DNA from: Ananas comosus
Lineage: Eukaryota > Streptophyta > Magnoliopsida > Poales > Bromeliaceae
Direction: 5' to 3'
Length of the DNA: 64,000 nt
NCBI RefSeq assembly: GCF_001540865.1
Contig: NC_033628.1
Location: 8,518,306 to 8,582,305 of the forward strand
How positions within the stretch are numbered: position 1 is the first letter of the stretch; the number at the start of each line of letters is the position of its first letter. Position numbers and translations under genes: made by a program. The notes under the pieces were generated by a model. The model made no database searches, was not told the DNA's origin, and saw nothing but the letters and a program-made list of their open reading frames with translations. Below, piece by piece: positions 44,392-55,997 of the stretch.

Positions 44392-45430
44392 TATTAAAAA
44401 TCAAAACGGCGAAAAATAAATTCAAAAAAAATACTTCATGCAGAAAGAGAAAAGAAAAGAAAAGAACACACCGAAATTTAACATGATTCGGCCAACGGCC
44501 TATGTCGACAGTAGAGATGTCAACGGGTCAGATTCGGGACGGATTTTTAAAAACCTGAACCCGAACCCGACTCCAAACCCGAGACCCGAACATGAACCCG
44601 AACCGACGGATTTTAAAAATCCATATCCAAACCCGAATCCGACCAAAAATTCGAAACCCGAACCTGAACCCGAAACAATTATTTCTTTTTTTAATATTTC
44701 AAAATATATTATGTTAAATCTAAATTTTTAAAATACAAATTCAAATATAACATCAAATTTTTATATATATATTATATATAATACAAAATAAATTCGGGTT
44801 CGGGTCGGGTACAATCAAAATTAATCCATATCCGAATCCATATCCGTCGGGTTTCTATTTTTTATATCCATATCCGAATCCATATCCATATCCATCGGAT
44901 ATATCAGTTTCATTCGGGTTCGGGTTCGGATAAAATCTCGGGTATCCATACCCATTGACATTCCTAGTCCACAGACGAATAGGAAGCAAATACTTTATTA
45001 ATGTCGAAAGGCGGAGTGCAAATGAGATCTTTCAAAAGAACCAAAACCTAATTAGATCCAAAACACCGAAATCTCCATCCGTACGGGCGACCCCAAAAGC
45101 AGCTCGGCTCCTCAATCGTTCGACCAACAACTTAGCCTCGATCCTTAATTAATTAGCATGGCAAGTAATTAGGATTGTGGCTCCTTGGCCGTACGGACCA
45201 GCAAGCTCTATCAACTCTCTTGAATTTGCATGGCTTAATTAGAGCTGCCGCGGCTTCATTAACTTGGCCGTAGTATATATATATATAATACATGTTTCCA
45301 AACTAGAATGTAATTCCACTCCTACTTATAATCCACATATGCCAAATTAAATCTAAATTATTTCTTATCCTAATTAGATTAGGATTTACCTTCAATTTAG
45401 ATAACTACAAATATAAACCAAATTATAACA
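44392..45430 (-). repeat. 3' LTR of nested-host copia
   Basis: Partner of 55998-56588. Shared landmarks are CGGCGAAAAATAAATYC, CCAACGGCCTATGTC, ATGTCGAAAGGCGGAGT and AATTTAGATAACTA. Interrupted by the hAT MITE. Confidence 0.9.
44512..44966. mobile_element. hAT-type MITE in copia LTR
   Basis: Ends TAGAGATGTCAACGGGT and, inverted, TAGGAATGTCAATGGGT, the classic plant hAT MITE termini. 8-bp target duplication GTCGACAG / GTCCACAG (one mismatch). The sister LTR at 56100 shows the empty site. Interior is dominated by CCGAACC repeats on the left and the complement on the right, so the whole element can fold back. Confidence 0.9.
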
Positions 45431-45518
45431 ATCAACACATTGGTTTAATTTGTAGTTTAGCCGCTATGTCGAGATCGCCATAAAACTCTACCTTGATTTA
45501 AATTCTCTTCAATGCTCC

Positions 45519-46355
45519 TTAACGCTCCATACTCCGTCTTCTCCAAATACCCCATACGGCCTCAAGTGCTGCCAACCGCCACCAAGTCCAATAATGCTTA
45601 AACTTGGCAATAGTAAGAGACTTAGTAAACATATCTGTCGGATTGTCCTCAGTACCAATTTTCTTAACAGTCACCGTGCGTTTCCCAATCACATCCCGTA
45701 CAAAGTGAAACTTTACATCAATTTGATTTGTCCTCTCATGAAATATTTGATGTTTAAACAAATAAATAACACTTTGACTATCTGAATAAACAATCATCGG
45801 ATCCCAATAAGAAGTAAACTCTCCAAATAAGCCTCTTAGCTACATAGCTTCCTTCACACCCTCTGTCATAGCAATGTATTCTGCCACAGTTGTAGACAAG
45901 ACGACAATAGGTTGTAATGAAGCTTTTCAACTAATTGCACATCCACCAATGGAGAACACATAATCTGAAAGTGATCTCCTCCTATCCAAATCACTTGCAA
46001 AATCCGAGTCAACATATCCAACCAGACCATCCTTACACCTCCCAAACTCCAAACAAGTGTTATTGGTACCTCGTAAGTATCTCAAAATACACTTAACAGC
46101 CTGCCAATGAGCCTTACCAGGATTGGTCATTTTCCTACTAACCATGCTCACTGCGTAGGAGATGCGCGACCGTGTGCAAACCATAGTGTACATGAAGCTC
46201 CCGACAGCACTAGAATAGGAAACATGTGACATGTACTTCCGCTCATTATCGGACTGTGGTGATAACTCGGTGTAAAGTCTGAAATGCGTCACAAAAGGAA
46301 TGCTCACCGATTTTGCGTCTGTCATGCCGAAGCGCTTTAAAACATTCTGTATATA
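45519..46355 (-). pseudogene. copia RNase H (nested host)
   Basis: SYSSAVGSFMYTMVCTRSRI, AHWQAVKCILRYLRGT, GYVDSDFASDLDRRRSLSDY, then YSDSQSVIYL, QIDVKFHFVRDVI and NPTDMFTKSL. Frames break between 45800 and 45930. A copia derivative is inserted just upstream (46361), between this and the YVDD region. Confidence 0.88.
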
Positions 46356-46360
46356 TTTCT

Positions 46361-47044
46361 TGTTAGGATTTGGTTAGATTTGTAGTTTATTTTCTGGTTA
46401 GATAAGGATTAATATTTAAATATGTGGGAGATAAATTAAGATTTAAATATTAATTAGAGTATGAATCTAACTAGATTAGGATAAATATTTAAATTTATTG
46501 GAGATAAATCAATTAAGATTTAAATATTTATTGAAGTAGGAATCCTAATATATTAGGATTGGGGTACGTTTTGGTGGAACTTTATAAATAACTCTTGATA
46601 GGATGCTTTTGGAGTGTGTGCGGCTGAGAAATCCCTTGGATGGTGTCATACCAGGAGATGGAAACCTATATGCTTTGAGTGCACCTAGTGCACGGGTGCA
46701 CGTGGAGAGTTGTCTTCTTTGTGAGTTTATAGAAGACGAGAAAATAGTAGAAAGATTCGGAAATAGGGCTTGGGTTGTAGCTACTCTATGTAGAAAAGGA
46801 GTAAGGTGTAATATTCTCTTATTTAATGAATCTTATTTTACCCGCATATTTTTTATTTGGTTATTTTTTCTCTCTTTTATGATTGTATCAGCTTTTGCTG
46901 AGAAGACGGATTTATGGTAAAAACTCGATTTGACGCTTCCGTTGCGGAATCCCAATAATCGGTACTGGATCAACAACAGTCGGTATCAGAGCGGGTTGCG
47001 GATTCTCAAAATCCAGTACCGGGGCGAGTACCGGATTCCCAACA
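46361..47044 (+). repeat. 5' LTR of non-autonomous copia
   Basis: Starts TGTTAGGATTTGG and ends TTCCCAACA. Repeated ATTTAAATATT blocks form the U3. GAGTACCGGATT near the end echoes the GTACCGG motif of the gypsy LTRs. Confidence 0.93.
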
Positions 47045-47093
47045 ATTGGTATCAGAGCTTGAGGTTACCAATCTGCTGGAGAGATCGACGGAG

Positions 47094-47870
47094 ATGGCCA
47101 TGAAATTCAAAATCGAGAAGTTCGATGGCAAAAATAATTTCGGATTATGGCAGATTAAAGTACAGGCGATCCTTGTACAACAAGAATTAGATAAGACGTT
47201 GAACGTGAAGGAGGCGAAGCCGACAGAGGTCACGAATGCGGTATGGTCAAATATGGAGTGGCAGGCATTGAGTACGCTTCATCTGTTGTTAGCAAATGAG
47301 GTTCTTTACAATGTAGTCGGCAAGACGACACCGGCAAAATTGTAGAAAAAATTGGAAGATCTGTACATGACCAAATCTCTCACGAACATGATGTATCTAA
47401 AGCGGCGACAATTTACGTTGTCGATGCAGGAAGCGGCGAGCCTACATGATCATTTGAACGAGTTCAATAAGGTGGTGGCCCAGTTGACTAGCATCGGAGT
47501 CAATCTGGATGACGAAGATAAGGTGCTGATTTTATTATCTTCTCTACTGGCGACATATGAGCATTTGGTGACCATGTTGCTTTATAGAAAGGAAACCATA
47601 AGCGTGGAGGCAGTCTCGGTGGCGCTCATTTCGAAAAAGATGCGGAAGATGACTCAGGAGTCCGGCACGCAAAGTCGGGATGTAGGACTGGTGGTGAGTG
47701 AAAAGAAGGAGGTGACAACGTCGGCAATCGGAGATCGACAAAAGAAGCCACTATCTGAGGTGGAGTGCTTTTACTATCACAGAAAAGAGCATATAAAAGG
47801 AAACTGTCAGAAGCTTCAGAATGATCTGAAAGAGTTAAAGCGACAGAAGGAGAAAACTGTCGTGAACTAG
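47094..47870 (+). pseudogene. gag of non-autonomous copia
   Basis: Opens MAMKFKIEKFDGKNNFGLWQ, the Ty1/copia Gag start, with MTKSLTNMMYLKRRQFTLSM in the middle and a degenerate knuckle CFYYHRKEHIKGNC where the second Cys is Tyr. A single in-frame TAG (47343-47345) splits 258 codons that otherwise stay open. A TAG at 47868-47870 ends it. Confidence 0.88.
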
Positions 47871-47879
47871 GATGAGCCG

Positions 47880-48443
47880 GTATCAGTGACGGCATAGGCA
47901 GCAGAATTGGAGATGATCGATTCTAATGTGCTGTATGAGGCGACTGGAAATGCGAAAATTTCGAATAATGAGTGGGTGCTCAATTCAGCGAGTTCCTTTC
48001 ATGTCTGCCCAGAGAAGGAGTCTTTTGCCACCTATAAGGCAATCACAGGTGGAAAGGCTCTAATGGAGAACGGGATAGCATGAAATGTTTTGGGAGTCGG
48101 CACGGTGAAGATCCGAATGCACGATGGGGTCGTGAGGATGCTGACAGGTGTGCGGCATGTTTCTGGATTAAAGCGGAATTTGATCTCGTTAGGCGCGTTA
48201 GACTCGAAGGGTTGTAATTTTTCAGCTCCAGGTGGAGCTATGAGGTTCCGAAAACGAGATCGAGTCGTGTGTGAGGCGAACAAGCGCGGGAACCTATACG
48301 TTCTGAACGGGATCACAGTCAGAACGGAAGTAAAGACGGTTTGGGTTCCAAAAGTTCGCAGAGGTGCAGTAGCTCGAGGCGGAGCAGCGGATATGGCAAC
48401 AACAAGCGAAGGAGACAAGCTCAAGATGGAGCTTGCATGGTGA
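47880..48443 (+). pseudogene. inactive protease/pre-integrase of copia derivative
   Basis: NNEWVLNSASSFHVCPEKES is the copia protease active-site region, with Asn where the family has the catalytic Asp. One TGA (48081-48083) follows, then GTVKIRMHDGVVRMLTGVRH and KRNLISLGALDSKGCNF of the pre-integrase region. The frame ends LKMELAW at TGA (48441-48443), about 40 bases before the 3' LTR, so pol is deleted rather than decayed. Confidence 0.85.
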
Positions 48444-48481
48444 GTTTGATGCAAGACTATAAATCCAACCAAGGTGGAGAA

Positions 48482-49164
48482 TGTTAGGATTTGGTTAGAT
48501 TTGTAGCTTATTTTCTAGTTGGATAAGGATTAATATTTAAATCTGTTGGAGATAAATTAAGATTTAAATATTAATTAGAGTATGAATCTAACTAGATTAG
48601 AATAAATATTTAAATCTATTGGAGATAAATCAATTAAGATTTAAATATTTATTGGAATAGGAATCCTAAATATATTAGGATTGGGGTACGTTTTGGTAGA
48701 GCTTTATAAATAGTTCTTAATGGGATGCTTTTGGAGTGTGTACGGCTGAGAAATCCCTTGGGTGGTGTCGTACTAAGAGAGTGAAACCTATATGCTTTTA
48801 GTGCACCTAGTGCATGGGTGCACGTGGAGAGTTGTCTTCTTTGTGGCTTTATAGAATTCGAGAAAAGGGTAGAAAAGATTCAGAAAAGGGATTGGGTTGA
48901 AGCTAGTCTATGTAGAAGAGGAGTCAGGTGTAATCTTCTCTTATTTAATGAATCTTATTTTACTCGCATATTTTATGTTTGGTTGTTTTTTCTCTTTTAT
49001 GGTTATATCAGTTTTTGCTGAGAAGACGGATTTATGGTAAAAACTCGATTTGATGCTTCCGTTGCGGAATCCCAACAATTGGTACCGGATCAACAGCAGT
49101 CGGTATCGGAGCCGGTTGCGGATTCTCAAAATCCGATACCGGGGCGAGTACCGAATTCCTAACA
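48482..49164 (+). repeat. 3' LTR of non-autonomous copia
   Basis: Partner of 46361-47044, one base shorter. Small differences are scattered, so the insertion is fairly young relative to its host. Confidence 0.93.
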
Positions 49165-50122
49165 TTTCTCCTGTATCATATGCAGTAGTCCTAACTTGTT
49201 GACCCTCTTAATTTTCATATCAAGAATTTTTTTAGCAGCAGCTAGATCTTTCATTTCAAACTCATCCTTAAGTAAAGCCTTCAATTTATTTATCTCAACT
49301 ATGTCGCTGTAAGCAATTAACATATCATCGACATAGAGCAATAAATATATGAAAAATTCCTTATCAAGCTCTCTAAAGTACACGCAACTGTCACGCTTGC
49401 TTCTGAAATATCCGTGACCTGTCATAAAAGAGTTGAACCGTTTATACCATTGTCGAGGAGACTGCTTTAGCCATAAAGCGATTTCTTTAACAGACAAACA
49501 TGGTCCTCATTTCCTTCAGCAATGAATCCCTCCGGCTGTTTCATATAAATTTGCTCCTCAAGTTTTTCATGTAGAAAAGATGTCTTAACATCAAGCTTCT
49601 CAAGATACAGGTTATTCATGGCTACTAACGATAAAAAAACGCGAATAGAAGTATGCTCACAACGGGTAAGAAAATATCATTAAAGTCAACACTTTCTACC
49701 TGACTGTAGCCCTTTGCAACTAAACGAGCTTTGTACCTTGTATCTTCCAGACCAGGGATTCCGTCCTGTTTCTTGAAGACCCACTTACAGCCAATAATTT
49801 TCTTACCTGTAGACGGTTTTACCAACTCTCATGTGGGATTCTTATGGAGTGACTCCATCTCCTCATTCATCGCCAGCAACCACTCTGCAAAACTGGAACT
49901 AAAAATAGCTTGATTATATGTGAAAAGTTCACCTTCTTCTTCAGTGTCTTGTGCCACTGAAAGAGCGTAAGCAACCATATCTTCATAACAATATCTCTGT
50001 GGTGGTTTGATCTGTCTCCTCGCTCTGTCAGTAGCAATGCTCTACCTCTCAACTTGTGGGGTTTCAATTACCGAGGTGTCTGTCGACTGAACTTGTTCTG
50101 ATTTTGAAGAATTCTAAGTCTG
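49165..50122 (-). pseudogene. copia reverse transcriptase (nested host)
   Basis: KPSTGKKIIGCKWVFKKQDG, YKARLVAKGYSQVESVDFND, then LKQSPRQWYKRFNSF and the catalytic LLYVDDMLIAYSD. Frameshifts near 49500 and 49620-49640. The acidic linker (AQDTEEEGELFTYNQAIF) lies at 49880-49960. Reading continues after the nested copia at 46355. Confidence 0.88.
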
Positions 50123-50127
50123 AATTA

Positions 50128-50735
50128 TGTTAGATTTTATTGATTTCTTAGTACTTATTTAGCCTCTTAGGCAATGCAATACTTAATGGGCCTTGCTTGG
50201 GAGCCCAACTAAGATTTTCATATGTGAGGTATATTGCTGTTATTTATATATTGCTTTATTCTCAAGTTAGTTGTTTGAGAGAAAATGTGAATTATGCTCT
50301 CGATTAAACACATGCATGGCACGAGCCCGAGCCGAGCCAGGCCAGGCGGGCGGCAGCGCTCGCAGTCCATGCACCCGGCTTATTTTATTTATCTTTATTT
50401 TTATTTTTTTGTTTTATCTTTACCCTAATCCTAATCCCAATCCTAATCCGTATCCCATATAATCTTAAGCTTATTGGCACTACATGAAATTGACGCGTTG
50501 AAGCAAGATTCTTGCCTTGGATATATATATATATATATTGGACGAGGTTGCATGAGTTTAACCTGAATTGAGGCATACCTAAGAGTTTTCAAAACCCTAC
50601 TCTCTACCTCGTCTTCTTCTGTTTTCTCGCCATTGATCTTTTATGCCAATTTTCACCAAGCTTTCTCATATTTTGCTGGATCAAAAGCTTATTGGGTTCA
50701 TCTTGCGCCACGTTGAACGTGGTCGTTGTATTTTC
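50128..50735 (+). repeat. truncated LTR inside nested-host copia
   Basis: Starts TGTTAGATTTTATTG and runs to GGTCGTTGTA, matching the 42587-43288 LTR (reverse strand) and the enolase intron 8 unit. It lacks the last part of that LTR. It sits where the host element has lost the C-terminal half of integrase, so it probably marks a recombination or deletion, not a clean insertion; no target duplication is visible. Confidence 0.65.
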
Positions 50736-50739
50736 CTCA

Positions 50740-51164
50740 TCTTCTTTCCAGTTTGCTTCTCAATCACGACCTTCCACTACTTGAAGTAATTGAATACCTT
50801 ATCCTTACTTTTCAGAATGAACACCCACACTTTACGAGAATAGTCGTCAATAAAAGTCAACATATATCTAGCACTACCATGAGTAGGAGTACGAGAGAGT
50901 CCTCGAAGATCAGAATGAATATAGTTCAGAGTACCTTTTGTCCGGTGAATTGCGGCCTTAAAGCTGACTCTTTTTTGTTTCCTAAGAACACAAATGCTAG
51001 CAAAAATCTAACTTTTCTAAACTCTAACTACCAAGTAGACCTCTCTCACTCAACTTTATCATACCATATTCACTCATATGGCCTAGTCGCATATGTCATA
51101 ATTTGGTGCTATCCGAATCTGGCATAGAAGAAGAAGTCACCACTGCTGAACCTGTCACAATGGA
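50740..51164 (-). pseudogene. copia integrase, N-terminal and first core part
   Basis: LGHMSEYGM of the pre-integrase region (about 51085), then SARYMLTFIDDYSRKVWVFI with the first Asp pair (about 50885-50830) and KVFNYFK. The second Asp and Glu are absent because the element is broken at 50735. Split from the protease part by the gypsy solo LTR. Confidence 0.82.
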
Positions 51165-53582
51165 TGTAGTGTTCCAGAGCTTTGGATAGGATTGGCTTCA
51201 GTGTTAGTGACTGGTCGACACATCTGAAGAGTGTCGGACTGAGTTGGAGTCGTTTCTGCACGAAATGAATGCAGAAATGGACTCGGTGCACTCAAATAAG
51301 CAAAATTGAAGTTTTGCCAGATTCGAGCGCCCAGAACAGGTCTTGGGTCGCCTAGAAGTTGAGTGCAGATTTGATCAGAACTGGAAGCCAATTCGGGTCC
51401 ATGTTTCGGGCACCCGGATGTGGGTCCGAAAGTTTACCTCGTGAGTATCGATTATGTTGACACGTGGCTTGTGGTAGGTGAGGTCCGCCGGAGCCGTTTA
51501 CGGGCGCAGAACACCGTGGGCGATGGAACCAAAGGGGAGCAAATGTGCAACCTGGAGGTTTCGGACGCCCAGAAATGGATTTCGGGCGTCCGAAAGTGGC
51601 CAATTCTGCAAGAGTAACAGAATTGCAGCCTTTGTTCCTAAGGTTCATCAGACCCTATGCTCACCCTATAAATAGGTAGAATGCGCCCCCTTGCTGCTCT
51701 TCTCCTCTCTTCTTCACAGAGAAGTCCATTTTAGCATTCCAATCCCTCCAAATCACTCAAATTGCATCAAAGGTCCATAAATTCAACTTGTGGAGTGCTG
51801 ATTCTGCTGTTCTTCAGCGACGACCTCCAGTGTTTTGACTCGTGTGCGACGTAAGAAGGTCGGATCTCGGTGAAACTTGGTTTGCTGGATTCTAGACTTC
51901 TAGAGGAATCCACGAAGCCTAGAAGTACAGATTTTGGCAGAGGTTAGCTTAGTCGTTTTCCCGTTCTCCTTTGCTGTTGGTGTTTTTGGACTGAATTGTG
52001 AACTTATGGATTTTGTTGATGCAATTCGTTGAGGAAGCTGGATTTTGAGTCTGAGCTTGATCTTCCAGCATAGCACACTGCTTTTGGAACTTTACCTCGA
52101 GGGATTCGGAATTTAGAAGGTAAAGTTAGCATTGCAATTTGGTTAAATAAAGCTTAAATGCTGAATTTGTGCTAATTGATGGAATTTCAATGTGTAAAGC
52201 TTGGAAGCAGCCTGATTGCTGGTCTTGAAGGATTTCAGCTGTTCCAGCAGGGATTAGCATTGGTTCGAGTCCCCTCTTTGCTGCCGGGGATTAGCAATTA
52301 AGGTGGGTTTATCATCGGTTTTGGCTCCTAAGCATATATGTAGTAAACATGTATAGTTTCGACTTCGGAATATTGTGTTGTAGCTCGAATTCATTGATGA
52401 GTATGTTATATATAAATCTGAATTTGGAGCATGCTTAGTAATTAGTTGAATATACATGTTGGACTTGAAAATTAACTTAGGAGAAAACCAGCGTTTTGAC
52501 CCGTCATATGATTCTACTACCTGATTTAGCACTAGGAGCCATGATGTGATCGTATCACTACTGTTTTAGCGCGGTGGATACCCGGGGTAGTTTAGAATGC
52601 ATTTACGCTCGTGCTGGGATGCCGAGCTTATTTTTACAGTAGAGTCTAGGCTGTTTCGGGTTGTCGGGTGCCGTCGGGGTGAACGGTGGACCCAGATTCC
52701 TATATTTGGTATTAGATGGTGCCGAGGGCACGTGGGTTCGGTTTCTAGACCTGTTTTGACCCTAATTTCTTGACATTTGCTTATTAGAGCCTGATTGAGC
52801 TCGACAGAAATACGCTGCATACTCGGTTGGGTAGCTCCCACGAGTGCCACTCCGGAGACGGGCGCTGTGCTTTCACGTTGGTGTCGTGCATGCCAGTTAG
52901 ACTTGCTCTCCACGGACTGGATAGTGTGGAGGTAGCTGGATAGTCTCAACTGGACGGGACGGGTGTGTTTACAGTCCCTTAGATGGGTATGTTTACAGTC
53001 CCTAAAGAGATTGGATCGGGATTCACATTATTACAGTAGGTCAGCTTAGAGCATGAAAGTGTAATAAATGGTAGCTGTAGATTTATTCCAGCATTTATTA
53101 CTACCTTTGCTCCCTTATGTAGACTTAGTGGGTCGACCGATGATGTTGAGGGCGGCACCCACTGAGGACTACTTGTTTTTACAGTAGTTCTCACACCCTG
53201 TTGTTACCCCGTTTTTGCAGAGACATCGTCTTCGGCTGCTGCTGTTGTTGATCTGGTTCGAGGCAAGTGCGTCGCGAGTTAGAGCCCTACCCGTCGAGCC
53301 GAGCTAGAGGTGCCCCTACAGCAGGTAGTTGTTTTTGGTTGGAGTTCATGTACATACAGATATTTAACTCGCCAGTGCGAGTAGTTTTGTATCTTGGTTT
53401 TAATGTATGTATATGGAACTCAGGTTGTTTTTAGTTACTTGTTCTTTTAGCAGCTCTATACTACTGTTTGTAGTATTGTATGTTTTACAGGTACAGCTAT
53501 CGCTTCGTATACAGGAAAAATTTCTTTGTATACGGCGGATTTGTCGGCGTGCACGGGAAAACGAGTAATCCGGGGCGTGACA
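51165..53582 (+). mobile_element. gypsy solo LTR in copia integrase
   Basis: Starts TGTAGTGTTCCAGAG and ends CCGGGGCGTGACA. Same layout as 6534-8492: GAGTCGTTT near the start, ACTCCGGAG (52850-52858), GTGGGTCGACCGATG near 53128-53142, GCGCGAGTT-like box and identical last 13 bases. Its flanks are ATGGA and GTGGA, a 5-bp duplication with one mismatch. No gypsy coding adjoins, so it formed by recombination between two LTRs. Confidence 0.9.
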
Positions 53583-54155
53583 GTGGAACCCTGTAGAACA
53601 TATACATGTCGGACAATTTGGCCTTCACCACTACAAGAGTTTTTTTAGCGATTTTCATTAATCTATCAACTGAAAAATACTTAAAGCATTTAGTATCAAG
53701 TGTACCCAATAAGATCAGATTTTTTCTCATATCCGGAACATGTTGAACCATAGATATAGTTTTCACTACTCCATCAAACATTCATACCCGAACAGTGTCA
53801 ATTCCAATAACTGTACACTTAGAGTGATTTCCCATCAATACATCTCCACCTTGAACAGGCGTGTACGTCAAGAACCACTCTTTATGCGTACAGATATGGA
53901 AGTAACATGCGGAGTCTATAAGCCACTCATCCTGCCTGCGTGTCTTATCCGTGACTGTGAAGACGATATCATTTCCATCTGACTCTCTTGCTGCAACACT
54001 TGCTTCTGCTTCAGTATTGGTGTTTTCTGACCTTGATTCTTATCACCATAATTCTTCCGCTGTTCTTTATTTTCAACTTAAAACAATCAAATTTTATATG
54101 ACCCTTCTTCTTATAATAACTACAAATCAGATTCCTATGTTTTGACTTTGATTTA
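53583..54155 (-). pseudogene. copia protease, pre-integrase and knuckle (nested host)
   Basis: WLIDSACYFHICTHKEWFLT is the copia protease active site with its Asp (about 53940-53885), followed by GVVKTISMVQHVPDMRKNLI of the pre-integrase region. Upstream the Gag knuckle reads CSYYKKKGHIKFDC (54124-54083), with Tyr in place of the second Cys. Frames break near 53990-54010. Confidence 0.82.
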
Positions 54156-55300
54156 GGGCATGTTTGGTTCGCCGAAAGTGTTGTATCGAAAGCGATATTT
54201 TTAGAAAGTGACGCCTTATCGATTGTTTGGTTTACGAAAGTGAATATAAAAGTCACTTTACGAAAGTGGGCTGATAAAGTGAGTTATAACTAAATCTCAC
54301 TTTCTTGACATCGGCTCAGTTAAGAGGTTAGTTAAGAGGTTATATTTGGTCTTAACTTTAATATTTAAATTTATCTTTAAAGTTTAATTTCACTTTAAAT
54401 TTGAATTAAAATTATGATCACATTTTGAATTTTATTTGTGAATTAAAATTCAACATAAAATTTTTAATTCAAATTTATGACTTTAAATTTAAATTTAAAT
54501 TTTTAAATTTGAATTTTATTTAAAGTTGAATTCTAGAATTTAAATTTAAATTTTAAATTTTAAATTTTAATCAAATTATTTTTAGTTAAGAACTTCAATT
54601 TGAAATTTGAATTCAAATTGTTCCAAGTATAAATTCAAATTATTGACTGAAATTTAAATTTAAAATTTGAACTTTTAAGTTAAAATTCAAATTCAAATTT
54701 AAATTTGTTATTTACATTTAACTTCAATAATTAGTTTTAGTTTGAATTTGAATTCAAATCATGAATTCAAATGTTCAATTCGAATTGTGATTTAAACTCA
54801 TATTTTAATTTAAATTTAAATATTAATTTAAATTGTGAATTTATATTTGAATTCAGAATTTAAGATGAAAGAGTGAATTAATATATGATTCAAATTATAA
54901 ATTCAAATTTGAATAAATGTTCTAATTTTTGTGTTGAACTTTTATTTTAAAATTTAATTTCACTTATAAGTTATAACTTAAATTTTAAATTCAAATTGTA
55001 AATTAAATTTATGTCTTAAATTTTAATTATAAATTCAACTCAGATTTAAGTTTAAATTTAAATTTTAAAATATAACTTTGAATTCTAAATATTAATTTAA
55101 ATTTAAAATTTTAATTTAAATTGCAAGTATAAGTCTTTTGTTTACATTTTTACCTTTTTATATATAATTTAATAATAAAAAAATATAAAATTATAGTTTT
55201 AATTTTTTACTTTATAGCAACCAAACAATCGAACTGAAAAGTCACTTTTATAAAAGTGACTTTTTCCACTTCGCCGACTTTCGAGTTACCAAATATGCCC
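54156..55300. mobile_element. PIF/Harbinger-type element, AT-rich core
   Basis: TTA duplication (54153-54155, 55301-55303), ends GGGCATGTTTGGT and inverted GGGCATATTTGGT; next to them lie GCCGAAAGT and, inverted, GCGAAGT/CGAAAGTC. About 800 bp of the core is built from AAATTTAAATTT, GAATTCAAATT and similar words. 1,145 bp, no coding. Confidence 0.88.
54340..55135. repeat. AATTTGAATTCAAATT-type simple core
   Basis: Long stretch in which near-palindromic words made of AAATTT and GAATTC alternate without a fixed period. It could have grown by slippage or fold-back copying inside the PIF-type element. Confidence 0.7.
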
Positions 55301-55955
55301 TTAGATGGACCTCTATTACTGGAACCCTTCTCCCGAGACCTCCCTCTAGCGACCAAACCTTGTCCTGAAGCTCCACCTGTCTCGTTGCTTATCTGCATGT
55401 CAATCCTCTCTTTTGAAAGTAAAGAGAATTTAACATCATCGAAATATAGAGCATCTCGTCCAAAACAGAAGATCTTACGAAAATTCTTATAAGAGGGCGA
55501 TAAAGAACATAATAATAAAAGGGCTTAATCTTCCTCCTCGATTTTGAAATCTATCGAGAGGAGATCCATAATAATATAATTAACTTCATCTAAATGCAAC
55601 TTAATAGAGGTACCTTCCGCCATATGCAACATGAAGAGATGTTGCTTCAAATATAGCTTATTGGTGAGAGACTTCGTCATGTAGAGAGACTCCAATTTAA
55701 CCCTAAGTCCTGCAGTGATCTTTTCATCTAAGATCTCGCGCAATATCTCATCGGATAAGTATAATTGTATTGTCGTAAGAGCTTTGTCATCAATCTCCTC
55801 CTTCTGCTCCGCCGTCAATGAATCAGGCATTTTTTTTTTTCCCAACAATGCCTTTTGCAATTCTTGTTGCGTCAATATAGCACGCATCTTAATTTGCCAT
55901 AATGCGAAACTGTTGGTCCTATCAAATTTCTGGATTTCGAACTTCGTCATCATCT
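55301..55955 (-). pseudogene. copia gag (nested host)
   Basis: [20 protein letters not shown] start, [20 protein letters not shown], then [20 protein letters not shown] before the PIF insertion. The first 142 codons are open (to 55525); frameshifts follow. Very close to the gag at 26863 on the + strand. Confidence 0.88.
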
Positions 55956-55997
55956 TAATCCTTAAAGAGAATAGAAAGGCTCTGATACGTACCAGTT

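Larger units (their letters stand above)
46361..49164 (+). mobile_element. non-autonomous copia derivative
   Basis: Complete unit: LTRs 46361-47044 and 48482-49164 (684 and 683 bp, visibly very similar), TG...CA ends, perfect 5-bp duplication TTTCT (46356-46360, 49165-49169), primer site TGGTATCAGAGC (47047-47058) and purine tract AAGGTGGAGAA before the 3' LTR. Only 1.4 kb of internal DNA remains: gag and a protease/pre-integrase part. Integrase, reverse transcriptase and RNase H are absent, so it depends on a helper. Confidence 0.95.

Noticed and set aside
53951..54145. + strand frame resembling a 27.7-kb - strand frame
   Set aside because: Both are antisense readings of the same copia gag 3' region; similarity reflects the element, not a new protein.
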